64,000 nucleotides of DNA. Origin: Cafeteria roenbergensis. Its lineage: Eukaryota > Sar > Bigyra > Bicosoecida > Cafeteriaceae. Location of the stretch: the NCBI GenBank assembly GCA_008330645.1, contig VLTN01000009.1, forward strand, positions 558,001 through 622,000, in the 5' to 3' direction. Both the position numbers and the translations under genes were made by a program. The stretch's first letter is position 1, and each line of letters starts with the position of its first letter. Shown here in pieces: positions 38,264 to 47,565 of the stretch. Under the pieces are notes generated by a model. It did not search any database. It was given only the letters and a program-made list of their open reading frames with translations, and was not told where the DNA came from.

Positions 38264-40828
38264 ATGGTCGAATGCCTCCCCGAGCACATGCACGTGGACG
38301 TAGTTTTCGACATGCTTGAGAAGCTCGCTCCGTCGGGGCGGATGGCTGAAGCTCAAGTGGAAGGCACCTTGAGAGCGTTGTTCATCGGTGTCCGAGGGCT
38401 GAAGCTGGCGGGTGGGCTCAAGCGCAACGCGAAGCTGCGGTCGATGGCAGCGGCTGCCCCCGTTGCAGACTTGCCTCCACCTCGCCCGGACAAGCTGCCG
38501 CTCGGCCGCAAGCCCGTGCGAGTCGTTGCCAGGGAGGGCGGCGCTACTTCAGGACGCGCTGGACATGGCGCCTCCAGGCCAGGGCAGGCACAAGACCTGG
38601 CCTTTCTCGCATGGATGCAGGTGGTTCGAGCTTGGATCATGAGCGAGGTTGACAGCGGAGCTCAGCGATCTGAACTCGCTCACCTGTCGTTCGTGCCTCG
38701 CTCCGTCCTCGGCGACGGGTGTGTGGACGTCGTGCTGCTTCGGCACGCGACGCACTTTTTCGACGGGAGCCTCGACTGGCCGCAGTTCGTCCTCGAGAGG
38801 GCATTCGATCATGGCGGCTTGGGGAGGGGACGGCTTGCGCTTGCCTCCGTCGAGCAGGTGATGCTGCTACCGCTGTCCACAAGCGTTGCCCGACAATCGC
38901 TCTTGGAGAGGTTTCGAGAGGCTGCGACGGACGTCATTGCACCCTGCGACGACCAACTCCCAGCCCAAACTGACCTCCGAACACTGGCACAAATTCTTCG
39001 GCATCCGCTGCTGGCGACGCTCTGGACGCACACGGCCAGGACCGTGCTCGGTCGCTCCGGGCGGTTCGTGGACATTTCGAGCTCCGACGCGAACCCAGAC
39101 AGCATTCTTTGCAAGTACGAGAAGCTGATGTGCACCCCTGTGCGGCAGGCATGCTTGCAGGCCAAGCGACTCATGCTTGCCTCGTTCAAGGCCTCGAGAT
39201 GGCTCTCGTCGTTCTGGGGGAAGCGGACGATCCGCGCCTGGCGCTCCTTCTGCCAAATACAACGCAAGGCCAGAAAGAACCTTGAGAAACTCCAAGCTGC
39301 GTGGCGTAGGGATGCCTTTTCCCGGATGTGGAAGCGGTGGCGTCGGCTCACCTTGGAGCAGCAGGCGGCCGTTGTCTGCAGCGCGTTTTGTCGGATGGTG
39401 CCACGGCGGGCCGACTTCTTGAGGCACCAGCCCCAGAAGCGCCTAGCCCGGCTCGTGGAGCGCGCGTGGGAGCGAGTTCTTTCCCGTCGTGGGGCGCACA
39501 GACTCAAGCTACAGCAGTCGCAAGCTGCATCGATCATCCAGCGCGAGGTACGAGGCTACTTCAACAGGAACAGGTTCGTCAAGGTCGCAATCGCCGCTGC
39601 GCTTCACGGGGCAATCGCACAAGAGGGGCGAGAGAGAGCCATGCGGGCTCACCGCGTGATAAGCGTTGTCCAGCGGTTTCTCTACCGCGTGTCGCGGCGC
39701 CGGAAGCTGGAAGTGCAAAGGGAGAAAGAAGCAAGCCGCCAGCTGGAGCAGGAAGAAGAACGCAGGCGGCAGCGCGAGGCCGGCCAAGCACAGCTCGACG
39801 CGCAGGCCGAGGTCGAGGCGCTCGTCAACATGCGACTCGATGAGCGCAAGGCAATGGCGGAGGCCGAGTGGCGCGCCGCCGAGACCATGAGGCAGTTCCG
39901 GCGCGCAGCGCTCCGGCGTGCCGCGGAGAAAAAGGCCGAGGACCGCAGGGCAGCCCACAGTGCCATGGACGTCCTCCACAAGAAGCGAATGACCGAGCTC
40001 TCGGCCCTGGAGGACGTGCGCGAAGCCAAAGGGCGCGAGAAGGCGTTCCGCTTCTGGGGCGCACTTCTTTTCTCCGGCAGGCCAGATCTGTCTCAGCCAA
40101 TCGCGCGGCAGCAATGGGACGCCGCTGCTGCCTGGTGCGAGAAACGGGGCAAAGTGCTGGCGGCGGAGTCAGACATCGGCCGCGCCACCGCGATTCACAG
40201 GGCGAGGGAGGAGTACCGAGAAGCCCGGGTCAGTGAAGCCGCCCAGGAACTTGCCCAGCAGCGCTCTGCAAAGTGGTCGTCCCTCGCAAAGCGGCTCAGG
40301 CGCGAGCGGGCGCAGCTGGAGGCCAGTGAGGCTTCGCAAGACCTGGCAGAGCGCGAGCGCGCCGCTCACACCATCCAAGGCGCGTGGAGGGTATGCGTTG
40401 CTCGCGCCGCACTTCGGCTCCAGTTTCATCGTTTCTGGAAACGGCACTACGATATCGTTACGGGTGTGGACTCGTACACAGACACGCGGACCCAGCAGGT
40501 GCTGTTCGCAAAACCGCCTTGCCTCGGCTTGCAGGACCTATCGCAGTCAACGTCCTGGGAGTGTCACCTCGATTCCCTTGGCCAGCCTTGGTTCTTTCGC
40601 CCGGCTGACCATGCATTCTCCAGAGAGCCACCGGCAAGCACAGTGATGTGCTGCCATTGCCAGTCGGTCTTCGCGACTTGTGGTTGCGAGGACGGATGCG
40701 GCAGCTTTTGCGGCGACTGCTTCGTTCACGTCCACGTATCCGAGGGATGGGGGCCACACCACGTTTGGTTCGCCCTGGACGGAGCGGCGGGCGACGGGAT
40801 ACTTGGCGAGGCGCCGGGCTTGGCGTAG
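38264..40828 (+). CDS. IQ-motif coiled-coil protein with C-terminal B-box-like zinc cluster
   Basis: 854 residues from ATG 38264; a spliced upstream exon from 37890 would add about 91. The N-terminal 330 residues are alpha-helical and unassigned. IQ or IQ-like motifs follow (SIIQREVRGYFNRNRF; VISVVQRFLYRVSRRRK; HTIQGAWRVCVARAALRLQF), the sites where calmodulin or EF-hand light chains bind. Between them lies a highly charged single-helix or coiled-coil region rich in Glu, Arg and Lys (EKEASRQLEQEEERRRQ). Near the C-terminus are a WW-like stretch (SWECHLDSLGQPWFFRP) and a Cys/His cluster (CCHCQSVFATCGCEDGCG, then SFCGDCFVHVH) resembling a B-box zinc finger. This layout is seen in poorly characterised ciliary or cytoskeletal proteins of protists. 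The next gene follows on the same strand after 103 bases. Confidence 0.76.
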   Translation: MVECLPEHMHVDVVFDMLEKLAPSGRMAEAQVEGTLRALFIGVRGLKLAGGLKRNAKLRSMAAAAPVADLPPPRPDKLPLGRKPVRVVAREGGATSGRAGHGASRPGQAQDLAFLAWMQVVRAWIMSEVDSGAQRSELAHLSFVPRSVLGDGCVDVVLLRHATHFFDGSLDWPQFVLERAFDHGGLGRGRLALASVEQVMLLPLSTSVARQSLLERFREAATDVIAPCDDQLPAQTDLRTLAQILRHPLLATLWTHTARTVLGRSGRFVDISSSDANPDSILCKYEKLMCTPVRQACLQAKRLMLASFKASRWLSSFWGKRTIRAWRSFCQIQRKARKNLEKLQAAWRRDAFSRMWKRWRRLTLEQQAAVVCSAFCRMVPRRADFLRHQPQKRLARLVERAWERVLSRRGAHRLKLQQSQAASIIQREVRGYFNRNRFVKVAIAAALHGAIAQEGRERAMRAHRVISVVQRFLYRVSRRRKLEVQREKEASRQLEQEEERRRQREAGQAQLDAQAEVEALVNMRLDERKAMAEAEWRAAETMRQFRRAALRRAAEKKAEDRRAAHSAMDVLHKKRMTELSALEDVREAKGREKAFRFWGALLFSGRPDLSQPIARQQWDAAAAWCEKRGKVLAAESDIGRATAIHRAREEYREARVSEAAQELAQQRSAKWSSLAKRLRRERAQLEASEASQDLAERERAAHTIQGAWRVCVARAALRLQFHRFWKRHYDIVTGVDSYTDTRTQQVLFAKPPCLGLQDLSQSTSWECHLDSLGQPWFFRPADHAFSREPPASTVMCCHCQSVFATCGCEDGCGSFCGDCFVHVHVSEGWGPHHVWFALDGAAGDGILGEAPGLA

Positions 40829-40931
40829 CCAGCCTGCGCAGAGAGCCGGCAGAGGCAGGGCCGCGACAACCCACGGGGTTGTTGGCGAGCAAGCACACGC
40901 GGGCGCAGACGCCCTCAAACCCCGTTCCTGC

Positions 40932-42815
40932 ATGGTCAGGCTGACCCACTTCGGGGACCTGCGCGCCCGCGATGCGCTTGCTGGCTCAGAGCCAGGAATG
41001 ACGTCCAGGTCCAGAAGCGTTTGCGGAGTGCTGCAGCTGGCCACTCGCGCGTTGGCCACAGCCAGCCCAGGGGGGATGTCGCCGCCACCACAGACAATCG
41101 CTACGCCATCCTCGTGCGCAGTGTCGCGGCCGCAGTCGCTGCGTGAGCCTGGCTCCTGGGGCATCCCGCGGTCGCAAGACAAGCAGCGCTCGCTTCGCGA
41201 GCAAGCGGCTCGGGACTCTGGGCTGATTGCCTCCATCCTGGGCCCCGATGCGATCACACTTCCTGGTGTGGACGACTTGCTTGAGGAAGGTGGCACGGGA
41301 TCCGCGCTGAACTGCCGCCCGGCGCTGGCGGAGGAGGCAGGTGGGGCGTCGATTCGATTCCACCGCTTCTGCGACCGAGCCTGGCGCAGTGCCGTCCACA
41401 GCCGCGGGCCCGGCGTGCGTCGAGCTGTTCGCCGGCTGCTGGAAGGCCGCGACGCCTTCTCGGGCCTGCTTGCCGAAGCCCCTCAGAGAGCCAGTGGCTT
41501 CCACGTCCATGCGCAGCCCTGCTCGCTGCTGGCAAGCGACGCTGCAAGCTTGGGACTTCCGGGGCCAAGCGCTGCAGCAAGTTGCTCCGGGGTCTTCAGG
41601 GGAAGCGGAGAAGGCGCCGCTGCTCCCGGCGCGGCCGCGAGCACGCCGGCTGCTTGCCACCGGCTGCTCGCCGCGGCGCCCCTGCCCGGGCCGCTGCTCG
41701 AGGGCCGAAGCGTGCGTGACAGGCTGTGCTCGCACGCCGCCAGCTCTGGCGATGCGCATCTGGTTCTAAGCGGCGACAGCACTGGGGCAGGGCTCCCATG
41801 GCTTCGCGCGTTTGCTGCTTGCGGCGGGCTGGGCGTTCCGGCCGCGACAGCCGACGACCTGCCTGCGGACGTCGTCGTGGTCCACGACGCAGGCGCTGTT
41901 TCCGCTGACGGAGGAGCTGTTGTCGAGCGAGCCGCACCCGACTTCAGCGTGTGGCCGCACTGCTTCATGGTGCACGACATCGAGAGGGGCTCGGATGCAA
42001 CGACGGGCGCGGCAGGGACCTGGTGTGTGCGAACTCGTGTGCTTGTGCTTGCTGCCTGCTTGCGACGCCCCGTCTGTGGGCCGCAGCGACCTCTTGTGTC
42101 TCCGAGCTTGCAGCAACCCGCGCAGCTCGTGGTGCTGGACAGAGACGGCGTGCTGAATCGTCGGCCGTCGTACAGGCTCGGCCCCGACGCGATCGAGGCG
42201 ATTCCTGGGGCGGGCGAGGCCGTGGGGAAGCTGCGTGCTGCCGGGTGTGCAGTGGCCGTGCTTTCCTCTCAGTCCTGCGTTGGCTACGGGTTTGTGGTTC
42301 CGGAGATTGTGGACGAGACCATGGATTGCCTGCACGAGCAGCTGCGAGGGCAATGCCCTGCCAGCTCCGGGCCAGTGCCCGCTGGGCCGCTGCAGTGCGC
42401 AGAAGCTCGCTCGACGGACTGCTGCTTCGATGCCATCGCGTACTCGATCGGCACTGGCGCAGCCGCAACTGCTTGTCTGGCGGACTTGGCTGACGATTCG
42501 GACGCCAAGCCGTCCCCAACCCTTGCCATTCTGGCGGCGCAAAGCCTTGGGCTGTCCCTCAGAGGCCACGATGGTGGCTGCCTCCCCTCTGTGTCGGGGT
42601 ACATGGTGGGCGACCGGGCCTCGGACCTGGCAACGGCGGTTGCTGCAGGCCTGCAGCCTGTCCTGGTCCTGACGGGCAATGGCAAGGCCACGCTCAAAGA
42701 GCTCGAAGGCAGCCCGCTGCTGGCATCCGCCTGGGTGGAGGCCGACGTGCTAGCTTTCGCCAACAGAGTGCACGCAACGCTTCGGCCGGCTGGACAAGGC
42801 AAGGCGAAAGGATGA
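40932..42815 (+). CDS. HAD phosphatase (GmhB/histidinol-phosphatase type) with N-terminal extension
   Basis: 627 residues from the first ATG. The last ~220 residues are a HAD-superfamily phosphatase: motif I VVLDRDGVLN (nucleophile and acid-base Asp), IPGAGEAVGKLRAAG, motif II AVAVLSSQS, and motif IV YMVGDRASDLATAVAAG followed by LVLTGNGK. The pattern is that of D-glycero-D-manno-heptose-1,7-bisphosphate 7-phosphatase or histidinol-phosphate phosphatase. Those enzymes are about 180-200 residues, so ~400 N-terminal residues are extra; part of them (HLVLSGDSTGAGLPWLRAFA, then DLPADVVVVHDAG) looks ordered but is unassigned. A GTGAGC at 41144 could be a splice donor, so the N-terminal gene model is uncertain. 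Between motifs I and II the usual cysteine-rich zinc loop of GmhB is not obvious, although several cysteines follow motif II. Confidence 0.74.
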   Translation: MVRLTHFGDLRARDALAGSEPGMTSRSRSVCGVLQLATRALATASPGGMSPPPQTIATPSSCAVSRPQSLREPGSWGIPRSQDKQRSLREQAARDSGLIASILGPDAITLPGVDDLLEEGGTGSALNCRPALAEEAGGASIRFHRFCDRAWRSAVHSRGPGVRRAVRRLLEGRDAFSGLLAEAPQRASGFHVHAQPCSLLASDAASLGLPGPSAAASCSGVFRGSGEGAAAPGAAASTPAACHRLLAAAPLPGPLLEGRSVRDRLCSHAASSGDAHLVLSGDSTGAGLPWLRAFAACGGLGVPAATADDLPADVVVVHDAGAVSADGGAVVERAAPDFSVWPHCFMVHDIERGSDATTGAAGTWCVRTRVLVLAACLRRPVCGPQRPLVSPSLQQPAQLVVLDRDGVLNRRPSYRLGPDAIEAIPGAGEAVGKLRAAGCAVAVLSSQSCVGYGFVVPEIVDETMDCLHEQLRGQCPASSGPVPAGPLQCAEARSTDCCFDAIAYSIGTGAAATACLADLADDSDAKPSPTLAILAAQSLGLSLRGHDGGCLPSVSGYMVGDRASDLATAVAAGLQPVLVLTGNGKATLKELEGSPLLASAWVEADVLAFANRVHATLRPAGQGKAKG

Positions 42816-43017
42816 CCCGCTGCGTCGCGCACAGCATGCAAGGCTTGCCGCCGTCGTGAGTGCTAGTGTGGCCGGCCGAGCGAGCAAGACAATTGGCAGT
42901 TGCAAGGAGGGCCTGAGGCAATATTGTGCAAGGGCTACCGCTCGGGCCCATTGAATTCCCACACGGACGCACTGTTCCACGGCCGTCGAACATCGGCGAA
43001 AAGCGACGTGATCCCAA
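42816..43017. other. Convergent intergenic region, HAD and AP-4 mu 3' ends
   Basis: 202 bases between two facing stop codons; 3' UTRs only, no element recognised. Confidence 0.4.
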
Positions 43018-44990
43018 CTAGCAGCGGCTGACGTACGAGGACGCTTGCGTCACGTAGCGGACCCAGCGCTGGGGCTTGTAGCCCTTGGCGCTCTCGATGA
43101 TCCGTAGGTATCGCACTTGCAGCCCACTGACGTTGTACATTGGGATCTCAAAGTCAACTCCGATGGGGCCCACCTCCTTGCGGGCAGAGCCAGCGGAGGG
43201 CGAGGAAAGGGTGATGCTTGTCTTGAGCGTGACCTCTCGACCGCCCTGGAACTTTTTGATCGACCACACGACCTCGCGGGCCTTGGAGTCGAACTCCGCA
43301 ATCTGCAGGCGCTCAGCGGCCGCACCCGAACCGGCGCCAGCAGCCGCAGCCGCGGCGGCAGCGCGGGCGCGAATGCCGCCACTGGCAGCCGGGGGAGGTG
43401 CCGCAGCCGCCTCCACAGTGGGAACAACCGCGGTTGCAGCCCTCGGGACTCCGAACTTGACAATGACATGGGTGCCGTAGTTCTTGGGGGGAATGTCTGC
43501 GCGGATCTTCAGGGTGAACTCGAGCTTGTAGGGCGAGACCTCCTCGATGTGAGGGAGGACGCGGAAAGGAGCGCGGAAGTCGCACGACATGCGGTAGTTC
43601 ATGACCACAAATTCTCCATCAGGGGGCTTGATTCCGAGCACTCGCTCGCCCTCGAAGTTGGAGAGGTCGACGCACTCGTGGAAGGTGGCGTCGTCGAGCA
43701 GGAAGCCGCCCGAGGAGCGGTTCTCCGCCCCGATGACAAGGTCGGGGTTGACTGCCAGCTCCAGTGGCGGGTTCCCCGACAGGAAGGACTTCATCTGGAT
43801 GCACCCCTCAACGCCGGAGTTGACGACGTAGCCCTCCGCGTTGAAGAGCACGCGCAGGCGCTCAAGGATGTCCACGAAGATCTCGTTCTTGCCCGAGCTT
43901 CCCTTGGAGCTCAGGGTAGTGCGGGTGGTGGCGTCCGCGCGGGCAGTGCGCCGGCCGAACCCGATGCGCTCGGCCACGCTGCGGGGCGGCGGGCGCTTCA
44001 CCACCACAGGCTCGGAGCGGATGTGCACCTTGAGCTCGTCCGTGGCCATGAGCTGCGGGTAGCCGTAGTCGATCATCTCGTCGAGGAGCTCGTAGATGAG
44101 CGTGAAGTTCTTGCGGATCGACTCCTCGCTGAGCACACCGCAGTAGTCTTTGATGTACGTCGTCACGCGCTCCAGCAGCTCGATCAGCATGGAGGGCGAC
44201 ACATTGAACTTTGTTGTGACGACAAACCACAGCGAGCCCTTCTTGATGTGGACAAAGCTGATGCCTTCCAGGTTCTGCGGGAGAGGGTTGGCGGCGCCAC
44301 AATGTGGGCGGAGGCAGACGCGGCTGGTTGACCGCGGGCGAGGGCTTGGCGCGACGGCCGGCTTCGCCGCATTCCTCCTCTCCCCTCAGAGCCCTGGCCA
44401 GCCCCAGCCGGAGCCCCCCAGCCAAGAACAGACGGTGCCTGTGCGGCAGGCTGCGGCAGGGGCGCAGCTACATGCGGGCGCTGAGCCAACTCACAAACAC
44501 TGGGGGGGCGTCGCCCTTCCAGAACTTTGCCTTGCGGAAGAAAATCTCCGACGTTCCCTTCACCGCATCGCCCCGGTCTGCGCAGGCGTCGGGGGCCACA
44601 AAGGGGGCCGGGACGGTGGGGGGGGGGGCGATCGGGCGGGGCAGCGGTGAGGCGCCCGGCGGCCGGAGAGCGGCCTCCCGCAGCGCAGTGATGTTGAGGC
44701 AGCCGGCTTCTCCCCCGCCACCGGCGCCCCCAAGGCCGGCCGCCGGCCAATGCCTAGGGGCAGCGCACCACCGAACAGAAGCCCGGCAACGGACCGCCGC
44801 TTCGGAGGGCGCCGCCAAGCCCGCCCAGCCTCGCCAAGTGGCTCGAGCGGATCTCCCCCCGCTGCACTCGGAGCGCGCCGCGGCTTCGGCACCTCCCGAC
44901 GGCCACCCGGGCGGCAACCCGCCGAGGCTCACACTCGCGCGAAATGATCGTGTCGCCACGCGGGGACAGCACGAAGAGCTGGGAGATCAT
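43018..44990 (-). CDS. AP4M1: AP-4 complex subunit mu, three exons
   Basis: The medium chain of the AP-4 adaptor, which sorts cargo at the trans-Golgi network by binding tyrosine-based signals. Exons 44990-44933 (MISQLFVLSPRGDTIISRE), 44577-44495 (RGDAVKGTSEIFFRKAKFW) and 44274-43018; introns of 355 and 220 bases start GTGAG. Joins in phase 1 (creating REYRGDAV) and phase 0 give 465 residues, close to plant AP-4 mu (451). The N-terminal longin-like domain has FVVTTKFNVSPSMLIELLER, YCGVLSEESIRKNFTLIYEL and LLDEMIDYGYPQ. The mu homology domain begins near residue 190 (NEIFVDILERLRVLF) and runs to the end. The exon-1 phrase and EIFFRK favour AP-4 over AP-1/2/3. An Ala/Pro-rich insert sits inside the mu homology domain. 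Its start codon is 132 bases from that of MMSDH on the other strand. Confidence 0.93.
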
Positions 44991-45122
44991 CCTCCCCGGC
45001 ACACACTCCCGGCGCGGTGGCTCGCCGGCCCCAGCATCCCCCAACCCGGCAGAGCGCCACGGCGCGAGAACCGTCCCCCCTTTTGAGGGAACGCGCGCAC
45101 AGCTGCCAGGCCGCTTGTCGCC
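44991..45122. promoter_or_regulatory. Very short divergent promoter, AP-4 mu and MMSDH
   Basis: Only 132 bases lie between the two ATGs, so both transcription starts and 5' UTRs are confined here, or they overlap. No TATA box seen. Confidence 0.5.
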
Positions 45123-47260
45123 ATGCTCTCTCGTGCTGCCGCCTCCGCAACCGCCAGGACCAGCGCCACGCGTGCTGGTCTCCGGGCGATGTCCACCGCG
45201 GTGAGCCCGAACGCAGCTTCCGGGGTCGACCGGGATTCGTGGCGGTGTCGAGCGGCGGGACATGCGGGCGCGAGCGCCTCGTCCCGGCGCCGCGGCCGGC
45301 CGCTGAGCGGCCAGAGGCCGGCTCGAGCACGCACGGTTCACGCTGTCCCGCTCTCGCTGCGCAAGCGCGGTGGAGCCGCGGGAGGCACGGGCGGTCAGGC
45401 CCGAGACCATGGAGCCCGAGTCCGCTGACGGCGAACCTGTTTGCTTGTTCCTGCTCCAGTCCTCCGCCCCGCAGCCCAAGGTGCCTCTGCTGATCAACGG
45501 CAAGTTCGTCGAGTCCAAGTCTGACATCTGGTATGACGTGCACAACCCGGTGAGCGTCTGCGCGGTCGTGGCCGCGAGCGCAATCCGCAGCAGCTCCTGT
45601 TGCATTTCGGCGTGCGTCTGCCAGGGACCCTCGCAGAACCTCCTGGCACGATCCTTCTCGACCGCATGCCAGCGATGCGCTGGTCACTCCCCCTCCCCGC
45701 CCCGCAGGCGACCGGCGAGGTGGTGGCCCAGGTGCCAGAGGCCTTGCCCGAAGAGCGGGACGCTGCGGTCAAGGCAGCGTCGGACGCATTCCTCACCTGG
45801 AAGGAGACGGCAGTGCAGCGCCGCGTTCGCACCATGTTCAAGTTCCAGCAGCTTGTCCAGGACAACATGGACGAGCTCGCCGCCATCATCACGCGAGAGC
45901 AGGGCAAGACCCTCGCTGACGCCAAGGGCGATGTCTTCCGCGGGTTCGAGGTCGTGGAGCACTCCTGCGCCACCGCCCAGCTCATGCTCGGCGACACGCT
46001 CGAGAACGTGGCTAACGGGACTGACATCTACTCGATCCGCCAGCCCCTCGGCGTGTGCGCCGGCATCGCTCCCTTCAAGTGAGGTCGCCTCGCATCGCAT
46101 CGCTGCCGCGTTGCTGGCCAGCTGCTGCCCCTCCCGCCAACCGCCCGCTTCCACTGCCCGTTTCCACTGCCCTGCCGCGTTGCTCCCCGGCGTGCGCTCC
46201 TGCCTGCCGCCTCAGCTTCCCGGCCATGATCCCGATGTGGATGTTCTCCCTCGGCTCCACCACCGGCAACACCTACGTGATGAAGCCGTCAGAGCGCGTG
46301 CCGGGCTGCATGACCCGCCTCGCCGAGCTCGCCCTCGAGGCAGGCCTCCCCGCCGGCGTGCTCAACATCATCCACGGCAAGCACGAGGCCGTGGACTTCA
46401 TCTGCACCGACCCTGCCATCCGCGCCATCTCCTTCGTGGGCTCCAACCGCGCCGGCGAGCACATCTTCGACCTCGGCACCCGCCACGGCAAGCGCGTGCA
46501 GTCCAACCTCGGCGCCAAGAACCACGCCGTGATCATGCCGGATGCCGACCGCGAGGCCACCATCAACGCACTCGTGGGCGCCGCGTTCGGAGCCGCGGGC
46601 CAGCGCTGCATGGCCCTCTCCATGTCGGTGTTCGTCGGCGAGGCCGCCGAGTGGATCCCCGAGATCGCCGAGCGCGCTGCTGAGCTCAAGGTGGGTGCCG
46701 GCGACAAGGAGGACACCGACGTCGGACCCATGATCACGCCGCAGGCTCGCGAGCGCGCTGAGGCCATCGTGACCGCCGCCGTGGAGCAGGGGGCCACGCT
46801 TGCCCTTGACGGCCGCGGCGTGAAGGTGCCCGGCTGCGAGGGCGGCGACTTCTTCGGCCCCACCGTCTTGACCGGCGTGGAGCCTGGAAACCCTGCCTAC
46901 GACGAGGAGATCTTCGCCCCCGTCATGTCCGTGACCACCCGCGACAGCCTCGACGACGCCATCGCCCTCATCAACGCCAACCAGTACGGCAACGGCTGCG
47001 CCATCTTCACACAGTCTGGAGCCGCTGCGCGCAAGTTCCAGCACGAGGTCGACGTTGGCCAGGTCGGCATCAACCTTCCAATCCCAGTGCCCCTGCCCAT
47101 GTTCTCCTTCACCGGCTCGCGCGGCTCCATCCGCGGCGACATCAACTTCTACGGCAAGGGCGCCATCCAGTTCTTCACGCAGGTCAAGACCGTGACCTCC
47201 AACTGGAACTTCAAGGTCAACGCCAACACCAAGAGCACGGTCATGCCCACTCTTGGCTGA
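45123..47260 (+). CDS. ALDH6A1: Methylmalonate-semialdehyde dehydrogenase, four exons
   Basis: A mitochondrial ALDH6 enzyme converting malonate or methylmalonate semialdehyde plus CoA and NAD to acetyl- or propionyl-CoA in valine and pyrimidine catabolism. Exons 45123-45200 (presequence [19 protein letters not shown]), 45460-45549 ([19 protein letters not shown]), 45708-46078 ([13 protein letters not shown] through GVCAGIAPF) and 46216-47260. Introns of 259, 158 and 137 bases all start GTGAG, and the last join restores [13 protein letters not shown]. The product has 527 residues; the human enzyme has 535. The catalytic Cys is residue 311 (GQRCMALS). [26 protein letters not shown] and [12 protein letters not shown] are ALDH6 signatures. 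The join of exons 1 and 2 sits at the presequence boundary. Confidence 0.97.
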
Positions 47261-47565
47261 GTGACGCTCCTCCGCCTGAGTGTTTTGCCAGTGGCCAAGG
47301 CGGCTCGCCATCGTCCTCTCCCGCCCCCGCCTTGGCGCCCATGGGTTCGCTTTGGAACCTGGCACGTGCGTGGCCTACCAAAACAAAGGAAATTGGCCAG
47401 CGCGGGGCGGGCGGCTGAGCAGGGGGACACGCGCTGCGGCAGAGCAAACGGCAATCGTCTTGCGCCGACGAACATTCACCCATTTTTGCAACGTCTCTGT
47501 TCGAGCCGCCCGCGGCGAGCGCGCGCCAGCACTCCAGCGTCGCTGAACGCACGACCGAACCCCTC
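47261..47565. other. Intergenic stretch between MMSDH and MyTH4-FERM gene
   Basis: 305 bases: the 3' UTR of MMSDH and the promoter of the next gene, same strand. No element recognised. Confidence 0.35.

Noticed and set aside
42021-42114. Intron in the HAD gene just before the DRDGVLN motif (GTGTGT...TTGCAG)
   Set aside because: The donor does not fit the GTGAG rule seen in every confirmed intron, and the frame is open across it, so it was left as coding; it remains possible.
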